Positions 23,501 to 35,500 of a stretch of 64,000 nt of DNA are shown in pieces (position 1 is the stretch's first letter; each line of letters opens with the position of its first letter). The notes below the pieces were generated by a model that saw only the letters and a list, made by a program, of their open reading frames with translations, was not told the origin of the DNA and made no database searches. The position numbers and the translations under genes are program-made. The DNA is from Dallia pectoralis (Eukaryota > Chordata > Actinopteri > Esociformes > Umbridae), in contig CM055730.1 of assembly GCA_029465975.1 (NCBI GenBank), positions 23,806,344-23,870,343 on the forward strand, written 5' to 3'.

Positions 23501-26500
23501 TACCATTATCATATCACCATTTATTGTTGTTGAGACCTGTGTTGTACTTCTCTCATTGTCGGCTTAAAAATGTACATTTACAATCACTGTTTAATTTGAC
23601 GTCAAATCTCTCACTCTGACTTTTCCCTCTTTAATTGTTCCCTCATCTCCCTCCACCTCAGGCTCTAGTTGTATCAAACGATGCCCGTAAAGAGTCCACA
23701 ATCGGGGAGACGGTGAATCTGATGTCCGCCGATGCTCAGCGATTCAATGACGTTGCAAACTTCATCCACTTGCTGTGGTCGTGCCCACTGCAGATAGCGC
23801 TTGCAATCGCCTTCTTGTGGATAGAGCTGGGGCCTGCTGTTCTGGCTGGATTGGCTGTAATGGTCCTCATGGTCCCTATCAATGGTCTTCTGGCCACCAA
23901 ATCCAGGTTCTTACAGGTAAGGAAAGGGCTAAGGAAGTGAGAGGGTGGGAGATTTAACACTTTTTAGCACACTCTACACAGACCAAAAACAACAAAATAT
24001 GTCTTGTATGTTGAAATCCCTGGGCTAGACCATTCTGTAACATTTTATTTAATTTTCATTTGACACATTTATTTGTGGATTCTGATGTATGCATTGGGTC
24101 ATATGCTAAAATAAAGCCTCTTGGCAGAGGCAAACGGGTTTTTGGATAACATATCCCAGTAGATTAGATACAAGTACAGTATAACAAAATGCAGTTTGCA
24201 TCCAACGAGTGCATAAAGCCAAGGGCAAAGTGCAATGCAAAAATGATATTCAGGGTAGTGTGTCAATGAGACAATTTAAGAGTCAAATGAGATGGAATAC
24301 AATTGTATGTGCAATTGAAGATGTATGTGCAATTGAAGATGTATGTGCAATTGAAGATGTATGTGCAATTGAAGATGTATGTGCAATTGACGATGTATGT
24401 GCAATTGACATGGGTAAGTAAATGTGCAGGTAATCAGTTCAACAATCTAGCATATTGCAAATGTGCAGAGGGCAATACAAGTGTAACACATCTGTGGAAG
24501 TGGTAATCTGCACACCAAGCCACTAGGTTCTTGACCTCCTCCTCTCTGTACCCTGCCTCGTCGGTGTCTCTGATCAGACCAACTACTGTTGTGTCATCTG
24601 CGAACTTGACGATGATACTGGTAGTGTTTATAATCCTGTACTGGTAGTGTTTATAATGCCATACTGGTATAATGCTGTACTGGTAGTGTTTATAATCCTG
24701 TACTGGTAGTGTTTAGAATGCCATACTGGTAGTGTTTATAATGCCATACTGGTAGTGTTTATATTGCCGTACTGGGTAATGTTTATAATGCCATACTGGT
24801 AGTGTTTATAATGCTGTACTGGTAGTGTTTATATTGCCGTACTGGGTAATGTTTATAATGCTGTACTGGTAGTGTTTATAATGCTGTACTGGGTGTTTAT
24901 AATGCTGCACTGGGTAATGTTTATAATCCTGTACTGGTAATGTTTATAATGCCATACTGGTAGTGTTTATAATCCTGTACTGGGTAATGTTTATAATGCC
25001 GTACTGTGTATTTTTTTAATGCCGTACTGGGTAGTGTTTATAATGCCATACTGGTAGTGTTGATAATGCCGTACTGGGTAATGTTTATATTGCCATACTG
25101 GTAGTTTTGATAATGCCGTACTGGGTAATGTTTATATTGCCATACTGGTAGTGTTTATAATGCCATACTGGTTGTGTTTATAATGCCGTACTGTACTGGT
25201 TGTGTTTATAATGCCGTACTGCACTGGTAGTGTTTATAATGCCGTACTGGGTAATGTTTATATTGCCGTACTGGGTAATGTTTTTAATGCCATACTGGTA
25301 GTGTTTACAAAGCCGTACTGTGTAATGTTTTTAATGCCATACTGGTAGTGTTTTTAATGCCATACTGGTAGTGTTTACAAAGCCGTACTGTGTAATGTTT
25401 ATAATGCCATACTAGTAGTGTTTATAATGCCATACTGGTAGTGTTTGTATTGCCGTACTGGGTAATGTTTATAATGCCATACTGGTAGTGTTTATAATAC
25501 TGTACTGGTAGTGTTTATAATGCCGTACTGTGTAATGTTTATAATGCCGTACTGGGTAATGTTTTTAATGACGTACTGGTTGTGTTTATAATGCCATACT
25601 GGTACTGTTTATAATGCCGTACTGTGTAATGTTTTTAAGCCCATACTGGGTAATGATTTTAATGCCATACTGGTAGTGTTTATAAAGCCGTACTGTGTAA
25701 TGTTTTTAATGCCATACTGGTAGTGTTTATAATGCCGTACTGTGTAATGTTTTTAATGCCATACTGGGTAATGTTTTTAATGTCATACTGGTAGTGTTTA
25801 TAATGCCGTACTGTGTAATGTTTTTAATGCCATACTGGGTAATGTTTTTAATGCCATACTGGTAGTGTTTATAATACCGTACTTGTTGTGTTTTAATGCC
25901 ATACTGGTAGTGTTTATAATGTGGTTGACCATAACATAGGCCTCAGCCAAAACCAGTTGATTCAGCTGAGTAACCAGTGAATCTCATTGAAGACGTTTTA
26001 TTTATGTTGGTGAAAAGATTCTTTAAATAGGAAAACATATGTACAAATATTTAAAAAAAATTCTACATATTTTTATCAAAGGTGGCTGGATTCTGGAGTT
26101 TATCATCAGACATTGTATTATTCATTGGTTCTGTATCTACAGTATATGACATGTGATTGTCTCTACTGTAGCTATCTTGAATACATTGAATATTTTAACT
26201 CGAAGTCAATTTGGATAGGAGCATCTAATCAATGGCTATTTTGTAAAAATAAAATATTTCATACAGATCTCATGTTACAGTTATGATTGGATATTCATGA
26301 TGCATGTCGTTGGTATTATAATACGTTGTTCATTAATTATCTCATTAGTGTCTAGCAGAAGTATTCATATACAAAACATTTCACAAGAACATGATTTTTT
26401 GTCTTTATGACAAAAACATTTAGTTCAATGAAAAACCCTTCTTTCCAGCTCAAAAAGTATTTTCATCAAAGATTCCTAACTGTTCCAAAAATAAAACAAA

Positions 26501-29500
26501 GATAAAAAGGTTCTAAGAAGAGTGTTTGGAAAATCAAGGTAGAATCTACCATATTGGCTGTTGTGGTTTTTGCCATGCATGGAGATGGAGGTAAAGAATT
26601 TGCTCTATTAGTTGGTTGTATTGGTCTCTGTCACAATGTATTTTACCTGAATTGCAAGTCTGCATTCGTTTTCTTCAGTTATTAATTTGTTTCTTGGATA
26701 ATATGTGTATTAGTTATTTAAATTAGCGTAGATGACATCAGTATTTGAATCTTTATTCACTAGCTAATTTCACACATATTTAGTAGTTGATTTGTGTCTC
26801 TATTTTTAGGTGAAAAACATGAAATACAAAGACAAGCGGATGAAAATCATGAATGAGATGCTGAACGGAATGAAGGTATTTAAATGTATTTATTTTATTT
26901 ATTATTTTATTTAGACATTAATGACAAAATGTAACATGCTATAGACTTGACTGTTCAGTGCAGTGTGTTGGGGTATATCTGTTTCACAATATAGTGTATT
27001 CCGTTATCAAGATTTTTTAAATGAGGGTGTCACAAAACGGGAGACTGGAGCACGCGCAGTAAAAGTAAAAAATGATAGACATCACGCGCTGTGCGTAGGG
27101 CACCAAGTGCTGGGGGGGCACCAAAAATAGCCTACTGAAAAATTAATCAACACAGTCATAATAATTATGCCGACATTATTATTAAGCTCAGTGGTCCGTT
27201 GGATTGCGCGGCGCCTGACGAAGTTTGATAAAACAACGTTTTTCTCGGATTGGTTGGGGGGGCATCATAAATGAATCATGCTTAGGGCACCAAAATGGCT
27301 ATCAATGGTACTGAGTCCAGGTGTTTAATAGGCAAACGAGACAGACTGGTGCAGATGGTTGATGGTAATGAGCGGTGGCAGCAAATGTGTGGATGGACTG
27401 ATTGGTGACAGTACCCCAGCCTTCAGGAGCTACACACGCAGCGGGAAGTTGCTGGCCTGCAAAGTGTACGTCACCTCGCTGACCTGCAAATTGGACATGG
27501 CCTTATTGGAAAGCCAAACCCAGGCTCTCATCAGTGGACATTTTCAGTGGATCAGTGGATTTTCTATACTTTTGTCAGAAATTGCGCATGGTAAATGTCT
27601 CGCACGACAGGGGGATGGCAGTACATGATATGTCCTGCTGACTTAGCGTACTGTACTTTCTGGGAGATGGCGTCAACCATAGATCTATTTGGGCGCTATG
27701 CAAATTGAGAGAGCAGATGTCAGCAGAGTTCTGAACAACTGCTCAAAGCACTTCATGAGGATAAAGGTCAGTGCTACAGGGTGGTAGTCATTCAAACAGG
27801 TGATGAAGGTCAGTGCTATAGGGTGGTAGTCATTCAAACAGGTGATGAAGGTCAGTGCTACAGGGTGGTAGTCATTCAAACAGGTGATGAAGGTCAGTGC
27901 TATAGGGTGGTAGTCATTCAAACAGGTGATGAAGGTCAGTGCTACAGGGTGGTAGTCATTCAAACAGGTGATGAAGGTCAGTGCTATAGGGTGGTAGTCA
28001 TTCAAACAGGTGATGAAGGTCAGTGCTACAGGGTGGTAGTCATTCAAACAGGTGATGAAGGTCAGTGCTACAGGGTGGTAGTCATTCAAACAGGTGATGA
28101 AGGTCAGTGCTATAAGGTGGTAGTCATTCAAACAGGTGATGAAGGTCAGTGCTACAGGGTGGTAGTCATTCAAACAGGTGATGAAGGTCAGTGCTATAAG
28201 GTGGTAGTCATTCAAACAGGTGATGAAGGTCAGTGCTACAGGGTGGTGGTCATTCAAACAGGTGATGCAAGTTTCTTTGGTACAGGAAAAATGATGGTCT
28301 GTTTGAACCAGACTGCAGACTGAGTCAGGGAGAGGAAAAATAAATAAAAATGTCACGTTGAGTGATTGCCTGTATGATAGGATTGGATTGACCATTGAGA
28401 GGCCCAGTGCAGCACGAACCACAGCATGGTAAGCATTGTAGGCTGTTGTGTAGTAGTGGTCTAGATTATTTGCATCTCTGGTCTGGATAAATTGTATCTA
28501 GCTCATGGCTTTGGTAACCTTTGTTAATGTCGCCAAGGAGGATAACTAGACAGTCTGGGAATATCCCTTCAGTCGCCAGTGTTTGTTCAGCTAGCAGCCT
28601 TTGACAGGGTCCAACCGTGTTTCCGTGAATCACAAGGCAGAAGAGGAGGAGAGATCTCTGTATTTCCCTGACAGCGGCAGTAAGAGTTTGTCCATTTTGT
28701 TGCAGAGCTAGCGCACGTCATCGAGAATTATTCCAGGAAGCTGAGTTTTTTTGTCCCCAGCACGTGTCCCCCTCCCCCTGCGTCTCACTAAACAGAGAGC
28801 TAGTCGATCATACTGTAAGAAGTACCTGCCGACAGTGGTCTGAGGAGGGACAAACCACAAACCGACGACAGGGTGTTGGGTGCCCAAGGGTCATCGATGC
28901 GGGAGGGCAACAAATTCTATCGCATCTGGTCTGAGCCGACATAAAGTCTACTGTGGCACAAGTCAAAGACAATATTAATAATGGTTAACAAGAGTTATGT
29001 GTCACAACATACATGCATCCAAACCTGCTGCCATTTGGGCTGCATAGCTGTAGAAACATCAGAGAGCCCATGATGACCCCAGTCCACCATCGAAAGCATC
29101 TACAATGGGCACATGAGAATCAGAACTGGACCTTTAAGCAGTGAAAGAGGAACGCCTAGTTCGATGAGTCTCGTTTTCTTTTACATCAAATAGGCGGTTG
29201 CGTTTACCTGGGGTGATGCCACCACAGATGCACTGTGGGAAGACGACCAGTCGGTGGAGGGAGTGTGATGCTCTGGGAAAAGCTATGCTGGAGAACCCTG
29301 GGTCAAGGCCTTCATGTGGGCATCAATTTGACATTTTGGTCATAATGTTTTGGCTCATTAGTCTGTATCAGTTTTTGTTGTTTACCGTCTTCCTTCTCTT
29401 TCCATCCCTTTTTTCATCTCCTCCCCTTCCCCACCTCTCTCTGACAAGATCTTGAAGCTATATGCATGGGAGCCGTCCTTTCAAAAACAGGTGATGGGTA

Positions 29501-32500
29501 TCAGAGATCAGGAGTTGGTTGTCATGAAGAAGTTTGCCTACCTGTCCTCTGTCTCAATCTTCATTTTCTCGTGTGCTCCAGCTTTGGTGAGTAAAAGGAC
29601 AAGACGAGTAAGAGAAAGCGATTGATAGAAACAAAATTGATGGAAATTAAAAGAGAGACACAGACACTAACTTGTAAATCTCTGTAGGTGTCTTTGGCAA
29701 CCTTTGCAGTTTTTGTATCAGTGGACTCAGAGAATGTTCTGGATGCAGGGAAAGCCTTCACTGCCATTTCTCTGTTCAACATCCTCCGCTTCCCGCTGGC
29801 CTTTCTGCCTATGCTTATTGCTTCCTTGGTGCAGGTACACCAAAAACACCACATTCGCACCCAAATGTGCACAAAATATGGTTCTATATTCTAAACATAA
29901 TACTGTATGATATAACCTACATACTGTTTTAACAAATGTTGCAAGGTCAGAACACTTAATGTGCTCACAGACACACAAGAACAACTTTATATTTGTCCCG
30001 GTAGACAACTGTTTCTAAGAAGCGTCTGGAAAAGTTCCTTGGAGGAGATGACCTTGACACCAACATTGTGCGGCATGATCCCAGCTACAGTAGGTCAAGG
30101 GCTCAAAGCTCACGTGAGGTGACCTTTGGGTTTTCCAGCCTAGTCCCGTGGTCTAAGAAGTATTTTCCATTCAGAACATTATTTTTTAGTAGTAGATTTA
30201 GCATCTCCAAACGTCTGTGTGTCCCTTTCTTTCTTTTCCCAGACACAGCCATCAGTGTCTGCAATGGAACCTTTGCTTGGGAGAAAGATGTTGAACCGGT
30301 GCTGAAGAAGTAAGTTTTACAGTTTTGATTAAATTGATTAAATTTGATCAATCACAAGAAAGGTTTAGCCTTTGGTTGTTACACTTCAAGTAAACTCAAG
30401 GAACAACTTTTAAGACACAAACTCCTGAAAAGAAGACCGAAACCACCCAATTGAAAAAACAATTGCATTCCTTGACAAACCACTTGTGTCCAGTCAGGGT
30501 AGTGACCAAAATATTACATTCAGTAAGTATCAGTTAGTTCATGCTTGAATATACTTGGTCAGGCACTAATACACATACAGTGTACTTTGACATTTGTGCT
30601 TTGTTCCATATCTAATTATGTGTATGCATGTTGTATCTGTGCATCTTCGCATGTCAGTGTGTCATTGGACATTAAGCCAGGCAAACTGGTGGCAGTGGTG
30701 GGAGTGGTGGGTTCTGGGAAATCTTCTCTGATATCAGCAATGATGGGAGAGATGCACAGCACGAAGGGCTTCGTCAACATACAGGTAATGTATGCACACA
30801 CTTATGATACACTAACATCACACGTACAATACCGTTTAAAAGTTGTAAATGAATATTGTAGCTGAAAAAGCCTGACTTTTTATGATATATCTACACAAGC
30901 ATACAGAGGTACATTATTAGCCACCATAAGTAATATGTTCCAATGGCACATTGTGTTTACTAATCATTATTTGCTAATATTTATCAAAGGCATATTGATC
31001 AACCTTTTAGCAATTAGCGTTATTTCCGGACTATTGAGCACACCTGAATATAAGCCGCACCCACTGAATAAAAAAAAATATTATTTTGAACATAAATAAG
31101 CCTCACATGTCTATAAGCTGCAGGTGCCTACCGGTACATTGAAACAAATGAACTTTAAACAGGCTTTACGAAACACAGGTTGTAACCAAAATAAATAGGC
31201 TTAAACAAAACACGGCTTGTAACCAATATAAATACGCTTTAACGAAACACGGCTAGTGACAAAAATAAATAGGCTTTAACGAAACACGGCTTGTAACAAA
31301 AATAAATAGGCTTTAAGGAAACACGGCTTTTAACAAAATAAAATAGGCTTTAACGAAATACGGCTTGTTCTTTTTGCAATTCCTCACGCTGCTGTTTCCA
31401 ACGTCTTATCATCGACTTATTAAGACAAAGCTCCCGTGCAGCAGCTCTATCCAGATCAATCGCCTTCTAATTGAAAGCCTGAATTGATTCAACCGAGCGC
31501 GCTCAAACTTCCCATCATTTTGATTACGGTAGTCATTTTGTCACCCTCATGGGAAGTTTGAGCGCACTCGGTTGAATCTAAACATTAAATAAAAAAGTTG
31601 TTTGACCGGCAATTTCATTGGTCTAATGAAAGCTTCATGCCGCCAAAAAACTGAGCACATCACAGAATGTGTGTTTTTGAGAAAGCAGGAAAAATCCATA
31701 CGTTAGCCGCGTCATTGTTTAAGCCGCGAGGTTCAAAGCGTGGGAAAAAAGTTGCGGCTTATAGTCCTGCACAAATGATTAATGAAGCAATACAACTGGT
31801 CTTCTATAGACTAGTTCATTCTCTGGGGCTTCATTAATTTTGGATTTGATTACAGGATAAAAATGGTCAGAAACAAATAACTTTTTTTCTGAAACTCATC
31901 AGTCTATTTTTGCTCTGATAAATGAAGGCTATTCTATGCAAGAAATTGTCAAGAAACTGAAGTTGTTGTACAACGCTGTGTACTACTTACTTCACAGAAC
32001 AGTACAAACTGGCATAACGAGAATAGAAAGAGAAGTGGAAGGCCCCGGTCCAACTGAGCAAGAGGACAATACATTTGAGTGTCTAGTTTGAGAAACAGGC
32101 AGCTTCATTAAATAGCTCCCAGAAAACACCAATCTCAACATGATCAAAGTGGTGACTCCGCAATGCTGGCTTTCTAGGCAGAGTTGCAAAGAAAAAGTCA
32201 TATCTGGCTGATAAAAAAAAATCATAAGTGGGGCAAAAGAACACAGAACTAGACAAGTCCTAGTTAAAGAAGAACAATGGTGTGACGCAGACAAGATGAA
32301 AAGATGCTGGAGGAGTGCTTTACACCATCTGTTAAGCATGTGATGAGAGATTTGTACGACGATTTGTTTTAATACTCGTTCATGTGCCCTTATCTAAGTG
32401 ACACCGAGCTTTTGAACGGTAGTGCATACTACATACTCACATTGTTTGATCACTCAAATCTTATTATAGACTTTACTAAAACAGTCACGTAATCCATGGG

Positions 32501-35500
32501 ATGTAGTGTCAGAAAGAGCAAGTTGCAGAGCGGAGAATGCATTTGTGGTTTTTAATTATAATTAAATCAGTAAACATTCAGTACCTGTCAATGGTTTGGG
32601 CACACCTACTTATTCAAGTGTATTCGTTTATTTATACTATTTTTCACATTGTGGAATAATAGAGAATCCATAAAAACTGAAATATCCAAAAGGTACCTTC
32701 AAAAATAATATCCAAATCAACCCCAAAAAATTGACATTGTAGATTGTTCTAAATAGACAACTGATGCCTTGATGGCAGCTTTGCACACTCTTTGCAATCT
32801 CTCAACCAGCTTTGAGGTAATCACCCTGAATGCATTTCAATTCAGGTGTGCCTTGTTAAAGTTCATTTGTGCAATTTGAATGCTAGAGAACATACACAAA
32901 TAAATCATAACAGTGATTGTGGGGTTAAAAACCTTTGCTCTACTTTCCACTCTTTTACTCCCTCCCCACCTCGCTGTTTCTAGGGGTCGGTGGCCTTTGT
33001 GCCCCAGCAGGCCTGGATTCAGAATGCCACCCTTAGGGACAATATCCTTTTCGGCTCCCCGGTGGAGGAAACTCGATTCCAGTCTACACTGGAGGCCTGC
33101 GCACTGATGCCCGACCTGGAGTTGCTGGCTGGTGGAGACCAGACTGAAATTGGGGAAAAGGTGAGAGAGCACTGGAGGTGGAGGACAAGGGCCTCGGATG
33201 AGACTTGAGTCCTGACATTAAACCAAAGTTGGCCATTGTAACACTGGAAACAAACATCTATGTGACAGTGTTAATGATCTGTTTTCGTTCCTGTCCCTCA
33301 ACACTGCTCCATTGAATGCTAATAATCTAGAAACAAGCTTTTTCAATTTCTGTGGCATCACTCCCATCCAGCTAAATAACTGAGTTGAGTGTCAAATCGG
33401 ATTTAAGTTTAGTCAATTTAACTGAACAGCAAAATGAAAACAACCGTGTTTTGTTTCTGTCCTTCCTCTCACCTCCTCTTTCTCCTTCCTCCCAGGGGAT
33501 TAACCTGTCTGGGGGTCAGAAGCAGCGAGTCAGCCTGGCCAGGGCGGCCTACAGCCAGGCTGACATTTACCTGTTGGATGACCCTCTCTCAGCTGTAGAC
33601 TCTCATGTGGGAAAACATCTGTTTGAAGAGGTGGTGGGACCTAGAGGACTACTCAAGGATAAGGTGAGTGGAACGACGATAGTGATAGATGAATAAATGG
33701 ATGGATTAAACAGCCAAACGGACAGACAGACGCCCCGACTGTTTAATTGGTTTGTGACGCTGATTTGTATCTCCTCCTCCCTAACCTCTTCTCATGCTTT
33801 CACTTTCCATTCTTCTCCTCTCCTCCCTCTTCCTCCCTCTGTAGACTCGTATTCTGGTGACTCATGGTGTGACTTACCTGCCCTATGTGGATGAGATAGT
33901 GGTGCTGAAGGACGGCTGTGTCTCCGAAGTCGGGTCCTATCAAAGTCTCAAGGACAGCAGGGGCGCCTTCTCTGAATTCCTGGACACATACGCTAAAGAG
34001 GATGGAGAAAAGAACAATGGTTAGTGAGTTTGGTTTTTAGAACTGACTCTGTGTTTTTTGTGTGTGTAAGCCAGTAAGTGTAACCCTGGTTGTTTGTGTT
34101 TAGCGGCAGAACCAACCTCTGATGGTGAGGAGGTGGAGCTAGTCCCTGATGGACAGGAGGCCCAGGCAGACACCTCTCCTGAAGATATTGTGTCCAGCAC
34201 CCTGAAAAGAGAGAGCAGCATCCGGCGCAGCCAACGCAACGGAAGGTAGGAGAGAGAATAAAACAAGGAGGTAGAGATGGGAGAAGCCTAAAGAAATAGG
34301 GCGGGTGAGAGAGAAAGGGCCCCAGTGGTAGCAGCAGTCTGAGGTTCTGTTTCACAGTGCCATGCCGTCCACCACAGTCCAGGTTTGAGCCTTGACTGTG
34401 CTGATGGCTGACATGTACCTGGGAATTGCAATTTCGAATTGCAGCCAATTGTTTTTAAACCTGTGTAAAAAAAAAAGGTCCCAATATATAAAAAATACCC
34501 ACACTTGGTCATCAGTTGGGTTAGGAAATGTTGACTATACATTTGTAGATTATATTCTCATAAAATGTAGAAGGCAAAATGTAGAGTTTTTATAAATGAA
34601 GATTAAATATGAATAATTTGCGAAACATTGAAGGCATAGAATTACTAATACAGATAATAATGGTATGATTAATATCGAATTTTACACAGAAAAAAATTTA
34701 CAACTTAATAAAAATTTGCTTTTGCTTCATATACCTGAAGATAGAGAAATGTTTCAAACGTCTACATTTTACAGAGATTCCCAGTTTCCTCTGTTTTTCT
34801 CATATTCCTTTTCTTCAATCTGTGTGTGGTTTCCAGTGTGAGGTTGAGAAAGAGAACTTCTTTAAAGAAAACAAAGCCACCTGCTGACGATGCGATCAAG
34901 AAGGGCCAGAGGCTGATTGAGAAGGAAACCATGGAGACAGGACAGGTATATTTTGGGCTATATCGATTCGGTATAGAGGTGGGGGAAATAAGAGCCAGTA
35001 CTGTTCAAAAACCCAGAAATAAAATGCACTTTGGACTGGCCATTCGGGGCATGAAGCTCGCATTGAATGTTCAGTGCTCCCCAAGTAACAACAACACATC
35101 CTGTTGAATGAGTATTTTTCTGATATTCTATGCTGAGAAAAACATTCAAGAGGAAAAACTTGTGTTATACATTTGAAGATGTAAAAAAATCACTAAATGT
35201 ATTTCAGTTTACAGTGCTTTTTTTGATTGTTGCCATATTTTTCTTTTCTATCTGTATCGCTCTTTCACTACAGGTGAAGTTCTCAGTGTATGTCCAGTAC
35301 CTACGTGCAATGGGCTGGTGGTACACCTCCATGTTCTTCCTGGTTTACTTCATCCAGAATGTGGCTTTCATTGGTCAGAACCTGTGGCTGAGTGACTGGA
35401 CAAATGACGCAACAGATTACTACAACATTACCTACCCCAACTGGAAGAGGGACACTCGGATTGGTGTATTCGGGGCATTGGGCGTGGCTCAAGGTTGGAA

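Larger units (their letters stand above)
26876..29448 (+). other. ABCC2 intron 11
   Basis: 2.6 kb holding the 42-bp minisatellite (27765-28268) in LINE-related surroundings and a second copy of the intron-1 Tc1-like repeat (28830-29360). 27000-27330 has repeated 'gggcaccaa' phrases of an unknown element. Confidence 0.55.
30820..32425 (+). mobile_element. Tc1-like element in ABCC2 intron 16, decayed and interrupted
   Basis: Ends accgtttaaaagttgtaaat and gagcttttgaacggtagtgc are degenerate inverted repeats. Internal plus-strand text from 31870 corresponds to a Tc1 transposase N terminus (cagaaacaaataacttt..., gaaggctattctatgcaaga, cgctgtgtactac). Many stops. Similar decayed copies lie at 37685-38410 and 41250-41660. 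Confidence 0.65.

Noticed and set aside
24615..25920. CRISPR-like repeat array
   Set aside because: The 23-bp units are contiguous and no spacers separate them.
27765..28268. CRISPR-like repeat array
   Set aside because: Direct tandem repeat without unique spacers; vertebrate DNA with no cas genes.
27685..28422. Long frame of 245 aa on the minus strand and 180 aa on the plus strand
   Set aside because: Both come from the 42-bp tandem repeat, whose length is a multiple of three with no stop in either frame. Not genes.
33993..34448. 151-aa minus-strand frame across ABCC2 exons 19-20
   Set aside because: Antisense shadow of real exons and flanking intron.
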